Source: CAVVJA01 sp963801715 (lineage in GTDB: Bacteria > Actinomycetota > Actinomycetes > Mycobacteriales > Jatrophihabitantaceae). Taken from it: a stretch of DNA of 64,000 nucleotides. The first letter of the stretch is position 1. The number at the start of each line of letters is the position of its first letter. Shown one piece after another: positions 48,892 to 58,058 of the stretch. The stretch lies in the NCBI GenBank assembly GCA_963801715.1, contig CAWDGB010000002.1:342051-406050 (forward strand), written 5' to 3'. The position numbers and the translations under genes are program-made. The notes beneath the pieces were generated by a model. The model made no database searches. It was given only the letters and a program-made list of their open reading frames with translations, and was not told where the DNA came from.

Positions 48892-51732
48892 ATGTCCGCA
48901 TCAGGGCCTCCTTCGGACGACGTGACTCCGGTCGACAATGGCATCGGGGCGGTTTCGGTCGCGTCCGGCAAAACCCTCAAACCTGGGACCGCGGTAGTGG
49001 GGCGGGAGACGGAGTTAGGGCACCTCCGCAGGCTGCTGGCCGAGACGGTCGCGGGCCGGTGCACGGCGTTGCTCGTCGAGGGCGAGCCGGGGGTGGGCAA
49101 GACCACGCTGCTCGAGGCAGCTCGTTCACTGGCCGACGGCTTCACCTGCCTGACCGCACAGGGCGCCGAGTCCGAATCCCAACTCGCCCATGCCGGGCTG
49201 CTGGAGCTGTTGCGCCCGATCCGCTACCTGTTGCCCGAGGTGCCTGGGTCACAGGCTGACGCGCTGCGGTCGGCGGTCGGCTGGTCGCCCGCGTCTTCGG
49301 CAGCCGACCGGTTCCTGGTAGCCGCGGCGACGCTCTCGTTGCTCGCCGCGTCCGCCGAACGCGGGCCGGTCCTGGTGCTCGTCGACGACCTGCAGTGGCT
49401 GGATCGCGAGTCGTTGGGCGCCATCGCCTTCGCCGCGCGCCGGCTGGGCCCCGATGCCGTCGCGTTCGTCCTGGCGGCCCGCACCGGCGACGTACCGGCC
49501 GAGCTCACGCAGGGCGTGCCCGTCCTCCGGCTCGGTGGGCTGTCCGCGTCGGCCGCGGCGGCACTCCTGCCGTCGGGAACCGCATCGAAGGTGCTGGAAC
49601 GGCTGGTGGCCGGCACGCAGGGGAACCCGCTCGCCCTGCTGGAGGTGTCGCAGCGGCTGGACGACGCACAACGGGTCGGAGCAGCGCCCCTGCCCGATCC
49701 GTTACCGGCCGGCGACCGGCTGCGCACGCTTTACCGGGCCACGCTGGCCGATCTGTCGCCTCCGGCGTTCCAGGCGGTGCTGCTCCTGGCGTTGTCCGGG
49801 GCAGCGGCGACGGCCACCGCCGTCGTCGCCTCGGTCCTCACCGGCATGGAAGTCAAGCCGGCTGTCGCGCTGGACGAGGCGCGCGAGCGCGGTGTCCTGG
49901 TCCGCCACGGCGCCCGCTACGGGTTCCGGCACCCGCTGCTGCGCAGTGCCGTGCTGGAGCTGGCCACGGCCGACCAGCGGCTTGCGGCGCATACGGCGCT
50001 TGCCGCCGCGCCTCCGGTCGGGGACCGGGCCCGGGTGTGGCACCAGGCCGAGTCCACGATCGGCCCGGACGCCCAAGTGGCCGAACAGCTGGCGCAACTC
50101 GCGGACGCGGACCGCCACCGACTGGGCTACGCCGCCGCGTCAGCCGCGCTGGAACGCGCCTGCGACATCACCCCGGACCCGGACCTGGCGGCCCAGTGGC
50201 TCGCCCTGGCCGCCCACGATGCGTTCCTGGCCGGGGACGTTGCGCGGGTCCGGGCTCTGGTGGACAGGGTGCTCACCGGTACTGCAACCGACCGCGCCCG
50301 AGGAGAGGTGCTGTTCAGCCTGGGGATGCTGGAGCAGTACGCCGGCTCGATCCCTCGGTCGGTAGAGCACCTCGACGATGCTTCGACCCTGCTCGACGGT
50401 CCTGCGCTCGTACGGGCGCTGACGGAACTGGCTCTCGCCCGCTTCCGTCTCAACGACGTTGCCGGGGTAGCAGACTGTGCCCAGCGGATCGATGCCGTGG
50501 CCGACCGCGATGACCCCGAGCAGCAGTTGCTGGCCCACTTCACCGGCGGCGCGGCCCTCGTACTGACCGGTGACTTCGATGCCGGCCGACCGCGGCTCGC
50601 CGAGGTCAAGCGGCTAGCGGACCTTCGGTCGCTGCGTCACGATGCCCGGGCACTACTGCTTATGGCGCTCGCCGCCGCCTTCACCGGCGAGGTCGGCGAC
50701 GCCGTGGCCGTCGGAGCCTCGCGGGTGGCGGAGGTTCGCCGCCGCGGAGCCATCGGGGTGCTGGTCCCGGTCCTGGCGCTCCTGGCCGCCGGCAGGGCGT
50801 GGGTGGGAGACCATGCCGGCGCGTTCGCCGACGCGGGTGAGGCAGCCGAGCTTGCCGCCCATCTGGGCTACGCCGCCGACGGTGCGGTGGCGGTGGAGAT
50901 GCTGGCCTGGCAACTCGCCGCGCGCGGCCTGCATGACGAGGCCCGCGAGTCCCTGATCCGGGCGCGGACGCTCACCGATCGGGCCGGCACCACGAGCGCG
51001 GCCGCCCACCAGGCCCTCACGTCCGCGTTCTGCGCGCTGTGCCGCGGAGACCTGGGCGAGGTCGTCTCGCTGCTCGAGCAGCGCCGCACCATCGACGGCG
51101 GCGTGGGAGCAAGCGGTGAGCCCCTCGGTATCGCGCCGTTGCTGGTCGAGGCGTACGTCGGTCTTGGGAGGTGGGACGGCGCACGTTCACTCACTGCCCG
51201 CTACGCCGAGGCCACGCCCGCAGCTGCCCCACCGCTGTCGATCGCGCTCCTGCGCCGATGCCAGGCCATCACCGCCGACAGCGAGGTCGGTGCCCAGGAG
51301 GCATTCGACGCCGCGATGCAGGCGCATGCCGCGGCCTCGGACCCGTTCGAGGCCGCGCGGACCCGATTGCTCTACGGTGGCCGTCTCCGACGGGCCGGGC
51401 AGCGGGTCGCCGCACGCGTCGAGCTCGGCGCCGCACGCGACGCCTTCGACTCGATGGAGCTCACGCACTGGTCGACGGTCGCGGCGCAAGAGCTGGCCGC
51501 GACCGGGGCCACGGCCCGACGTGGGCCTGTTGCTGGCGACGTGCCGCTGACTTCACAGGAGACGCGCGTCGCACTACTGGCGGCGCGGGGCCTGTCGAAC
51601 CGGGAGATCGGCGCCTCTTTGTTCCTGAGCCCGAAGACGGTCGAGCGGCACCTGAGCAGCGTGTTCCGCAAGCGCGGCTTCCGGTCGCGCACCGAGCTCG
51701 CTGCCTCGTTTGCGCGATCACCAGGCAGGTGA
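48892..51732 (+). CDS. LAL-type LuxR family transcriptional regulator
   Basis: A 946-residue regulator of the large ATP-binding LuxR type (MalT-like). The N-terminal AAA domain has Walker [12 protein letters not shown] at 62-72 and Walker [13 protein letters not shown] near 160. The middle is a long array of TPR-like helices, and a C-terminal LuxR helix-turn-helix ([20 protein letters not shown], then [16 protein letters not shown]) spans about 884-940. Such proteins activate genes on ligand binding; its target is unknown. ATG 48892 starts in the gap divergent from the VOC gene, which is a candidate target. Confidence 0.92.
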   Translation: MSASGPPSDDVTPVDNGIGAVSVASGKTLKPGTAVVGRETELGHLRRLLAETVAGRCTALLVEGEPGVGKTTLLEAARSLADGFTCLTAQGAESESQLAHAGLLELLRPIRYLLPEVPGSQADALRSAVGWSPASSAADRFLVAAATLSLLAASAERGPVLVLVDDLQWLDRESLGAIAFAARRLGPDAVAFVLAARTGDVPAELTQGVPVLRLGGLSASAAAALLPSGTASKVLERLVAGTQGNPLALLEVSQRLDDAQRVGAAPLPDPLPAGDRLRTLYRATLADLSPPAFQAVLLLALSGAAATATAVVASVLTGMEVKPAVALDEARERGVLVRHGARYGFRHPLLRSAVLELATADQRLAAHTALAAAPPVGDRARVWHQAESTIGPDAQVAEQLAQLADADRHRLGYAAASAALERACDITPDPDLAAQWLALAAHDAFLAGDVARVRALVDRVLTGTATDRARGEVLFSLGMLEQYAGSIPRSVEHLDDASTLLDGPALVRALTELALARFRLNDVAGVADCAQRIDAVADRDDPEQQLLAHFTGGAALVLTGDFDAGRPRLAEVKRLADLRSLRHDARALLLMALAAAFTGEVGDAVAVGASRVAEVRRRGAIGVLVPVLALLAAGRAWVGDHAGAFADAGEAAELAAHLGYAADGAVAVEMLAWQLAARGLHDEARESLIRARTLTDRAGTTSAAAHQALTSAFCALCRGDLGEVVSLLEQRRTIDGGVGASGEPLGIAPLLVEAYVGLGRWDGARSLTARYAEATPAAAPPLSIALLRRCQAITADSEVGAQEAFDAAMQAHAAASDPFEAARTRLLYGGRLRRAGQRVAARVELGAARDAFDSMELTHWSTVAAQELAATGATARRGPVAGDVPLTSQETRVALLAARGLSNREIGASLFLSPKTVERHLSSVFRKRGFRSRTELAASFARSPGR

Positions 51733-51778
51733 GTTCGTTCTCGGCCGTCCTGGGCGGGGACGGTCGGGCACCACGCCG

Positions 51779-51960
51779 CTACTGCGCCTTCGCGCGGTGA
51801 GCCACCCGCACCGGCAGCTGCTGCAGGCCGCGGACCATGAAGCTGGCGTTGTACCGCAACGACTCGGGCGACACGACGGTCAACGCCTCGACGTGGCGGG
51901 CAAGCACCTGGGTCGCGATGACGGCTTCCATGCGGGCGAGCTGCGAACGTGTGTAACCGA
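51779..51960 (-). pseudogene. Cytochrome P450 C-terminal remnant
   Basis: The minus strand reads about 60 codons ending at TAG 51779-51781 that look like the last helix and strands of a bacterial cytochrome P450: [19 protein letters not shown], then [21 protein letters not shown]. The haem-binding Cys loop and everything before it are absent, so only a tail remains. It fills most of the gap between the LuxR regulator and the kinase-like gene; the rest of that gap shows nothing. Confidence 0.7.
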
Positions 51961-52055
51961 CAGCCGTGACGGGCCTGTACCTTCTCGGCGTATCAGCCCG
52001 CTCGCAGGGGACGCGCTTGCCTGGCAGGCGATTACGGCGCCGATAGTGGCATGCC

Positions 52056-52952
52056 TTAATGGCGCGGGGAGATTCGGACTCGCAGAGCCCTTGACCGGAT
52101 AGTGAACTGCAGCGGCGGGCTTAGCTCGATCGCCTCGCCATCAATCCCGGCGTGTACCGGTGGCAGCGCGCTGACGTCCAGACGTGGCGCACTCCACGCT
52201 CGCCCTGGAGGGTGGGGGGCAGGCCCCGGGCGGTGCGGGGCAGCGCCCGGGGCGTCGAGGACGATGATCCCGAGTCGGCCGCTGTCCAGCGCCGGACGGG
52301 CCCCGGGGGTCAGCGGGCGATCGAGCGTGTAGGGGTTGTTCGACACGAGCACAAGCGCGAGATGCTGGTGCTCCCGCCCCAGATCGTCGACCAGGCGCAG
52401 CGCTGGCACCTCTGCGCGTGGGCCGAGCACCTTCTCGGCGGTCTCCAGGAGTGTGCGCATCTTGGCATCGCGGTAGGCGGGACTCCGGACGGCGTCACCG
52501 TAGATACCGAGCGAGACGTTGTTGAGGAACAGACGGCCATTCACGTCCGCGACGTCGATCAGCCGCTCGATCCCGCCTGTGAATGCGTCGAGCGCGCCGA
52601 GCACATCCTGTGGATCCACCCCGAGATCGAGAGCGAAGTGGTTGCGCGTCCCGGCCGGCACACACACGAACGGAAGCCCATGCGCGACGGCCGCTGCCGC
52701 CACGACCGCCTGGGACCCGTCGCCACCGGCAACCCCTAGCGCGTCCGCACCATTGGCCACGGCCTCCCCGACCAGCGCTTCCAGGCTCTGGCCCGGCGCA
52801 AAGATGACGGTCTCAATCCCTCGTTCGCGTGCCCGCTCGGCAACCCCAACGCGTGCGGCCTTGCCCCCGCCAGATCTCGGGTTGACAAACAACACCGGCC
52901 GTCGCGGCGGATCCGCGGACCGCCAGCCAGGACGCGACAGCTCCGACACCAT
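52056..52952 (-). CDS. Diacylglycerol kinase-like (DAGK catalytic domain) protein
   Basis: A 298-residue lipid-kinase-fold protein. The N-terminal VLFVNPRSGGGKA and the nucleotide loop GVAGGDGSQAVVAAAAVAHG are followed by FVCVPAGTRNHFALDLG, the DAGK signature. It likely phosphorylates a lipid or sugar-lipid at the inner membrane face. The C-terminal third is Pro-rich (HRPGPAPHPPGRAW), unusual but in frame. ATG 52952 is used; ATG 52961 also possible. It is the last ordinary chromosomal gene before the tRNA-derived repeat. Confidence 0.88.
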   Translation of the reverse strand: MVSELSRPGWRSADPPRRPVLFVNPRSGGGKAARVGVAERARERGIETVIFAPGQSLEALVGEAVANGADALGVAGGDGSQAVVAAAAVAHGLPFVCVPAGTRNHFALDLGVDPQDVLGALDAFTGGIERLIDVADVNGRLFLNNVSLGIYGDAVRSPAYRDAKMRTLLETAEKVLGPRAEVPALRLVDDLGREHQHLALVLVSNNPYTLDRPLTPGARPALDSGRLGIIVLDAPGAAPHRPGPAPHPPGRAWSAPRLDVSALPPVHAGIDGEAIELSPPLQFTIRSRALRVRISPRH

Positions 52953-53164
52953 CCACCACATTCTCGCGCGACGACGGGTAAGCGTGCTATTCGCAAATTA
53001 CCTGCCATCGATGACGGGATCACGCCCCCCACCTCCACGCCGAAGGCGATGACACCAGCCACCACCGACGGTGAGCCGTGCCTGAGTCCGCCGAGCGAAT
53101 GCCAAGCGGCGCCGAAGCTCGGTGTGAGCGGCCGGTTCGTGGGTAGGCCCAGGACCTCTGATGC

Positions 53165-53206
53165 GTGGAGACGAGGGGACTCGAACCCCTAACCCCCGCC
53201 TTGCAA
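53165..53206 (-). other. tRNA-Ala(TGC) 3'-half, candidate attachment site, copy 1
   Basis: Read on the minus strand, this 42-base segment runs from the anticodon (TTGCAA with TGC) through the anticodon-stem 3' side, variable loop, complete T arm (GGGGTTCGAGTCCCC) and the acceptor 3' side ending TCTCCA. The 5' half of the tRNA is absent next to it. An identical 42-base copy lies at 54905-54946. This is the pattern left by integration into a tRNA 3' end. The 200 bases before it and 280 bases after it hold no gene I can support. Confidence 0.75.
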
Positions 53207-53487
53207 CCTTCGCTGTTCCTACCGGCCTGTCTCGACCGGCGGCACCGTGTGCCTCGTTCACGCCCAGCTCACGTCGCCTGTGTCATCCCATACGGACGGC
53301 TGTCGTGCCTGGTGCTGACTTCCTGCTGATCCACGGAGCCCCGACACTCGCCCCGCGCTGCGCTGCTGCGCTCGTACGGTCCCTGACATGACATGGGGCT
53401 GGAAACTGCTTCCAATCGTGATTGATCAGTTTCCTGCGCCGAGCCGATCTAGACTCCCGAGACCGACTGGCAGAAAGGCATGGCGGC

Positions 53488-54051
53488 ATGCGGAAACTGA
53501 TCTACGGCATGAACCTGACCCTGGACGGCTACATCACCGCGCCCGGCGACGACCTCGGCTGGAGCCGGCCGAGCGACGAGCTGTTTCAGTGGTGGCTCAA
53601 CCAGGAGTTGACGATCGGGCTGTTGATGTACGGGCGCAAGCTGTGGGAGGTGATGAGTTCCCACTGGCCGACCGGCGACCAGCAGCCCGACGCCACCCCG
53701 GCGGAGATCGAGTTCGCGCGGAACTGGCGGGACACGCCGAAGGTGGTGTTCTCCTCGACGATCGACAAGGTCGACTGGAACACCCGCCTGGTCACCGGCG
53801 ACGCTGTAGCGGAGATCACCCGACTCAAGGCCGACGACGGCGAGCCGATGAGGGTCGGTGGCGCAACGCTCGCTGGGGCGGCCATGCGGGCCGGGCTGGT
53901 CGACGAGTACGAGATCGTCACCCATCCGGTGCTGGTGGGCGGCGGCACACCGTTCTTCACCGCGCTGGACAGCTGGGTGAACCTGAACCTGGTGGAGACG
54001 CGGACGTTTCCCGGCGGCGTGGTCCTGACCAGGTACGAGACGAGGCGGTGA
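53488..54051 (+). CDS. Dihydrofolate reductase-like (RibD C-terminal) protein
   Basis: A 187-residue protein of the DHFR/RibD-C superfamily: RKLIYGMNLTLDGYITAPG at the start, then LMYGRKLWEVM and a C-terminal HPVLVGGGTPFF. Such stand-alone reductases use NADPH on unknown, probably pterin-like or uracil-like, substrates. ATG 53488 follows AAAGG. It lies between the two tRNA-derived copies, beside the decayed integrase, so it is probably cargo of the small element. Confidence 0.85.
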   Translation: MRKLIYGMNLTLDGYITAPGDDLGWSRPSDELFQWWLNQELTIGLLMYGRKLWEVMSSHWPTGDQQPDATPAEIEFARNWRDTPKVVFSSTIDKVDWNTRLVTGDAVAEITRLKADDGEPMRVGGATLAGAAMRAGLVDEYEIVTHPVLVGGGTPFFTALDSWVNLNLVETRTFPGGVVLTRYETRR

Positions 54052-54059
54052 GCGCGATT

Positions 54060-54879
54060 CCTTTGCTGCTTGTCCGAGGGAGTGGCAGCATGCCCCAGCG
54101 GTGGGTGCGCGAGCTGGCCGGCCGGCTGGCACCGGCCGACGGTCGCAAAGGCGGTCAACGTGCTGTCGCTGATCCTGGCCGCCGCTGTGCGATCGCAGCT
54201 CCTCGCGGTCAAACCCGTGCACCGGCCGGATGCTGCCGAGCAACCGGCGGGCCGGTGACTCCATCCTGACCATCACCCGGGACGAGTTCGCCGGCAAGCT
54301 GCTGCCGGCGGTGCCGGTCGAGCACTGGGCGATCGTCTGCATGGCGGCCGGCTGCGGTCTCCGCTGGGGCGAGTGCGCGGCCTCTCGTGGGACTCGATCG
54401 ACCTGGACGCCGCCGAGGTGCACGTTGGACAGCGCGTGGTCGAGCTCTCCGGCCGGCTGGACCTGCGGCCGTATCCGAAGACCAGGGCCGGTCGACGAAC
54501 GGTGCCGATGCCAGGCTTCGTCGTCGCAGCGCTCCGGACTCACCTCCGGGAACAACCAGCGATCGGCCTGGCCTTCGGCACTCGCAGCGGCACCCCGGTT
54601 CGCCGGTCCAACTCGCCGGCAGGTGTGTGGGCACCGGCGGTGGAGCGGTCCGGGCTCCCTGCCGGCCTGCGTTTCCACGATCTGCGGCACAGCTACGCGA
54701 CTTGGCTGGTCTCAGACGGCGGGCCGATCAACGTGGTCAGCCGGCTCATGGGCCATGAGCAGATCAGCAGGACCCTGAACCGGTACACGCACGACGCCAG
54801 GGACTACGCCGACCTGCGGGTCCGCAGCGTCTTCGACGGGCTCGCTGCTGACGATCGGCTGACTTCAGGGGAGTCCTGA
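54060..54879 (+). pseudogene. Tyrosine recombinase (integrase), 5'-truncated and frameshifted
   Basis: Segments in several frames together make the C-terminal two thirds of a phage-type integrase: WVRELAGRLAPA, TVAKAVNVLSLILAAAV, ITRDEFAGKLLPAVP, AGCGLRWGE then RGLSWDSIDLDAA, and the catalytic block FHDLRHSYATWLVSDGG, LMGHEQI, and the nucleophile region LNRYTHDARDY. The first active-site Arg is in GLRWGE. At least three frame changes are seen, some repaired by a one-base change in a short run (GAGTGCG to GAGGTGCG restores WGEVRGL). The N-terminal arm-binding domain is missing. It ends 25 bases before the second tRNA-derived copy. Confidence 0.85.
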
Positions 54880-54904
54880 CGTGGCACGCGACGTAAACGG
54901 GCTG

Positions 54905-54946
54905 GTGGAGACGAGGGGACTCGAACCCCTAACCCCCGCCTTGCAA
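54905..54946 (-). other. tRNA-Ala(TGC) 3'-half, candidate attachment site, copy 2
   Basis: Identical over 42 bases to 53165-53206. Upstream on the minus strand the anticodon stem can just be completed (CGCC TTTGCAA GGCG), but no D arm or 5' acceptor strand follows, so this too is partial. The integrase remnant ends right beside it. The 247 bases from here to 55193 carry no gene I recognise. Confidence 0.78.
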
Positions 54947-55193
54947 AGGCGAATCGCGCGGCGTTGGCCAGCGTTGGTATTTGTGGAATCCCTTGCTGCA
55001 TAAGGGTTTTCAGCGTTTGCCGGTGTTGGCTAGCTCGGGCTGTTTGCGGTCCTGGTGTGTCCCCAATGTGTCGCCGCGAAGATCCACTTGTCCAGGACTG
55101 CAGTCGCTCGTTGGGCCCTCGGTCAGCCGACGTCCACGAAGGAAGCACGGCGCCATGACCGCGGGCTGCCAGCCGATCATCGGCTGAGCCGCT

Positions 55194-55856
55194 CTATGCG
55201 GCCGTGTCGCTTTGCGGTAGCGCGTCGAGGTTGGGCAGCGGGCGCCGGCTGATGTCGTGGGCCTCGTCGGCGGCGACGCCGAGCATCCGAAGCAGGTCCT
55301 CGGTGACCTGGTCGGCGGCCTGGGCGTCATCGCGCTCCGGGTGGTCGTGCAGCAGCTGGCCGAGGCAGAGCGCGGCACCGGCCACGATCGCGAGGGCGAG
55401 TTCGGGGTCGCGGACGGTGAACCGGCCGGCGCGGGCGGCGGCTTGGATGTCGCGGCGGGCGCGGGGCGCCAGTCCCTTGTCCGAACCGGTGAGCGCCAGG
55501 CCGTTGTGCAGCAGCACCTTGCTGAGATCGGGCCTGCGGCGGTGCAGCCGGCCGGTGAGCCGGAAGCTCTGGGCGAACACCTGGGCGGGATCGTCGATGT
55601 CGGCGGTGAGCTGGTCCATGGTGGCGCCGAAGGCGTCGAGGGCGTCTTCGACGGCGGCGTCGAAGAGTTCCTCCTTCGTCTCGAAGTGGTTGTAGAACGA
55701 GCCCATCCCGACGTCGGCGGCCTGGGTGATCTCCTGGATCGGGACGTTCGTTCTCCCGGCCGCGATGAAGCCTTGGGCGGCGCGCACGAGTGAGGCGCGG
55801 GTGCGCGCCTTGCGCCGCTCGAGGCGGTTCGGGGCCTGCTCTGACTCCTCCGTCAT
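55194..55856 (-). CDS. TetR family transcriptional regulator
   Basis: A 220-residue repressor-type protein. The N-terminal DNA-binding domain shows RTRASLVRAAQGFIAAGRTN, then IQEITQAADVGMGSFYNHF with the recognition helix near 45-64. The C-terminal ligand-binding domain is of the variable TetR kind. ATG 55856 follows GGAGA. It is divergent from the catabolic operon, with 139 bases between that contain inverted repeats, so it most likely controls that operon and itself. Confidence 0.92.
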   Translation of the reverse strand: MTEESEQAPNRLERRKARTRASLVRAAQGFIAAGRTNVPIQEITQAADVGMGSFYNHFETKEELFDAAVEDALDAFGATMDQLTADIDDPAQVFAQSFRLTGRLHRRRPDLSKVLLHNGLALTGSDKGLAPRARRDIQAAARAGRFTVRDPELALAIVAGAALCLGQLLHDHPERDDAQAADQVTEDLLRMLGVAADEAHDISRRPLPNLDALPQSDTAA

Positions 55857-55895
55857 CACGGTCTCCTCTCCTGCCGGATTTCCGACCAGATCCCA

Positions 55896-55983
55896 AGTAT
55901 AGCGAAACGTCAACGCTGAAGAAATCTTCAAATACTCTTGACTGACGCTATGTTCATCACTGACAATATCTTCAGACATCTGA
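55896..55983. promoter_or_regulatory. Divergent promoter/operator region of the TetR gene and catabolic operon
   Basis: For the plus-strand operon, TTGACT at 55938-55943 and GACAAT at 55962-55967 are spaced 18 bases. For tetR, TATACT (minus strand, 55896-55901) is a good -10 element with only a weak -35. Two inverted repeats can serve as operators: TGAAGAAATCTTCA at 55917-55930 (6-bp arms, 2-base gap) and TCAGACATCTGA at 55972-55983 (5-bp arms, 2-base gap), one just before the operon -35 and one just after its -10. The sequences are seen; the roles are inferred. Confidence 0.6.
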
Positions 55984-55995
55984 GAGGGGCGATCG

Positions 55996-57123
55996 ATGAA
56001 AGACCACCACGACCCGCACACCGGTCTGCACAGCGAGCAGGGTGGACTGTCGGGCGAGCACCCCGGGCGGGCAAAGAACCCGGTCGTCAAGGTGCACGAC
56101 CTGGCCTGGTTGGAGTTCGAGAAGCCGAACCTGGACCGGGCCGAGGCGTTCGCGCACGCCTTCGGGTTCAGCACCGCGCTCCGGACCTCGCACGCGCTGC
56201 AGCTACGGGGTACCGACCCGGGTGCGCCGTGCGTGCTGATCCGCCAGGGCCGGTCGCGGTTCGTCGGCCCGGCGTTCCGGGCGGCTGATTCCGCCGATGT
56301 CCTGCGGCTGGCCGAGGCGACCGGTGCAACCGCCACGAAGCTGCCGGAGAGCGTGGGCGGGCTGAGCGTGGAGTTGACCGACCCGACCGGGCTTGCCGTT
56401 CGCGTCGTCTCGGACACCCACGACCTGGCGGCACTGCCTGGCCAGGAACCACTGGAGCTCAATTTCGGCCACGCGAGCCCACGGGCCAACTCGACGCAGC
56501 GGGCGCCGCGCGAGCCGGCGAAGGTGCAGCGCCTCGGGCACGTGGTGTTGCAGACCACCAAGTATCTGGAGTCGCTGAACTGGTACCTGCAGCATCTGGG
56601 CCTGATCGTCAGCGACTTCCTGTACTACCCGGGGCAGCGCGAACGCGGGCCGGTGATGAGCTTTATCCGCTGCGACCGCGGTGCCACCCCGACCGACCAC
56701 CACACGCTGGCGATGACACTGGGCCCCACCCGCTACGTCCACTCCGCCTACCAGGTCGCCGACCTCGACGCGCTGGCCGCCGGCGGGGAGTACCTGCGCG
56801 AGCACGGCTACCAGCACTCGTGGGGCATCGGCCGGCACATCCAGGGCAGCCAGATCTTCGATTACTGGCGCGACCCGGACGGGTTCATGGTCGAGCACTA
56901 CAGCGACGGCGACCTGTTCGACAACACCCTCGAGCCAGGCTGGGCGCCGATGGCCGCCTCCGGCCTGGCCCAGTGGGGGCCGCCGGCGACCAAGGACTTC
57001 CTCGGCATCAAGCCGGGGCCGCAGGCGGTGCACGAACTGCGCACGATTCTGCGGGCGCTGCGTGAAGACAACGAGTTCGACTTCGCCGCCGTGCGCGGCC
57101 TGCTCAAGGTCGCCAGCTCATGA
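55996..57123 (+). CDS. Extradiol-dioxygenase-like VOC protein
   Basis: A 375-residue two-module VOC protein of the type I extradiol dioxygenase superfamily. The second module carries the likely iron ligands: His in RLGHVVLQT (near 181), His in TDHHTLAM (near 234) and Glu in GFMVEHYS (near 299), the 2-His-1-carboxylate set. It may cleave a catechol-like ring. The first module is degenerate, as usual. A 30-residue N-terminal extension is rich in His and Gly. ATG 55996 follows GAGGGG. First gene of the island operon; its stop overlaps the next ATG (ATGA). Confidence 0.87.
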   Translation: MKDHHDPHTGLHSEQGGLSGEHPGRAKNPVVKVHDLAWLEFEKPNLDRAEAFAHAFGFSTALRTSHALQLRGTDPGAPCVLIRQGRSRFVGPAFRAADSADVLRLAEATGATATKLPESVGGLSVELTDPTGLAVRVVSDTHDLAALPGQEPLELNFGHASPRANSTQRAPREPAKVQRLGHVVLQTTKYLESLNWYLQHLGLIVSDFLYYPGQRERGPVMSFIRCDRGATPTDHHTLAMTLGPTRYVHSAYQVADLDALAAGGEYLREHGYQHSWGIGRHIQGSQIFDYWRDPDGFMVEHYSDGDLFDNTLEPGWAPMAASGLAQWGPPATKDFLGIKPGPQAVHELRTILRALREDNEFDFAAVRGLLKVASS

Positions 57124-58058
57124 CCACGACCATCTTCCGCACCGCAGACGCCTGGTACGTCGCCACGCCCGACGGCGCCGTCAAGATCGTCACCAAGGCC
57201 GGGACGACGGCCCAACTGCTGCGCGACCGCGAGGCGATCTCCGCCGCGGCGGTCAGCAGCGACACCGTGCCGGTCGACTCCCTCGCCCTCGTGTCACCGG
57301 TTACCGCGCCGTGTCGGGTCGTCGCCCAGATGACGAACTTCGCCTCGCACGCGAAGGACGCGGGACTCAACCCGGACACAGTGCCGCTGACGTTCTTCCG
57401 CAAGTCCTCCGGCTCGATCAGCGGCCCGTTCGACGAGGTGGTGAAGCCCGCGCACGTGCGGCTGCTGGACTACGAGGTGGAGATCGGGCTGGTGATCGGC
57501 CGCGAGATGCCGGTCGGCACCGAGATCACCGAGGACAACCTCGCCGACTACTTCGCTGGCATGGTGGTCACCAACGACGTCTCCGCCCGCGACGTGCAAC
57601 TGCCCAAGACCCAGTTCTACGAGAGCAAGTCCTACCCCACGTTCACCCCGGTCGGCCCGGCGCTCGTGCTGCCGGACGCCGACGAGCTCAAGCGGTTCAC
57701 CGATCTGCGGCTGACGCTGTCGGTCAACGGCGAGGTACGGCAAGACAGGACCGTCGCGGACATGATCTACCAGCCGGTCCAGGCGCTGCGCGCGCTGACC
57801 CGCTTCCAGCGGCTGGATCCCGGCGACCTGCTGCTCACCGGCACACCCGTCGGCACCGCGCTGAGCGCACCGCCCAAGCCCGTCGAGATCCTCACCGCGT
57901 TCCTGCCGACCGCAACCAAGTGGCGGCTGTTCTTCCAGGCTCAGGCCAAAAACCGCAAGTACCTGCAGGACGGCGACGTCATCGAGGCCGGCGTGGCCAC
58001 CGACGACCGCGCCATCGACCTGGGCACCCAACGCACGGTCGTGAGGTACCCAAGATGA
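57120..58058 (+). CDS. Fumarylacetoacetate hydrolase (FAH) family protein
   Basis: A 312-residue FAH-domain protein. Metal ligands lie in LLDYEVEIGLVIGREM (Glu-x-Glu) and VVTNDVSARDVQ (Asp); DLLLTGTPVGT is the C-terminal signature. FAH-family enzymes hydrate or hydrolyse the products of meta ring cleavage, so it fits after the VOC dioxygenase. It is coupled to both neighbours by 4-base overlaps (57120 and 58055). Exact reaction unknown. Confidence 0.9.
   Translation: MTTTIFRTADAWYVATPDGAVKIVTKAGTTAQLLRDREAISAAAVSSDTVPVDSLALVSPVTAPCRVVAQMTNFASHAKDAGLNPDTVPLTFFRKSSGSISGPFDEVVKPAHVRLLDYEVEIGLVIGREMPVGTEITEDNLADYFAGMVVTNDVSARDVQLPKTQFYESKSYPTFTPVGPALVLPDADELKRFTDLRLTLSVNGEVRQDRTVADMIYQPVQALRALTRFQRLDPGDLLLTGTPVGTALSAPPKPVEILTAFLPTATKWRLFFQAQAKNRKYLQDGDVIEAGVATDDRAIDLGTQRTVVRYPR

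Noticed and set aside
54905..54990. A complete tRNA-Ala gene
   Set aside because: Only the 3' half from the anticodon arm on is present; there is no D arm and no 5' acceptor strand matching the 3' end.
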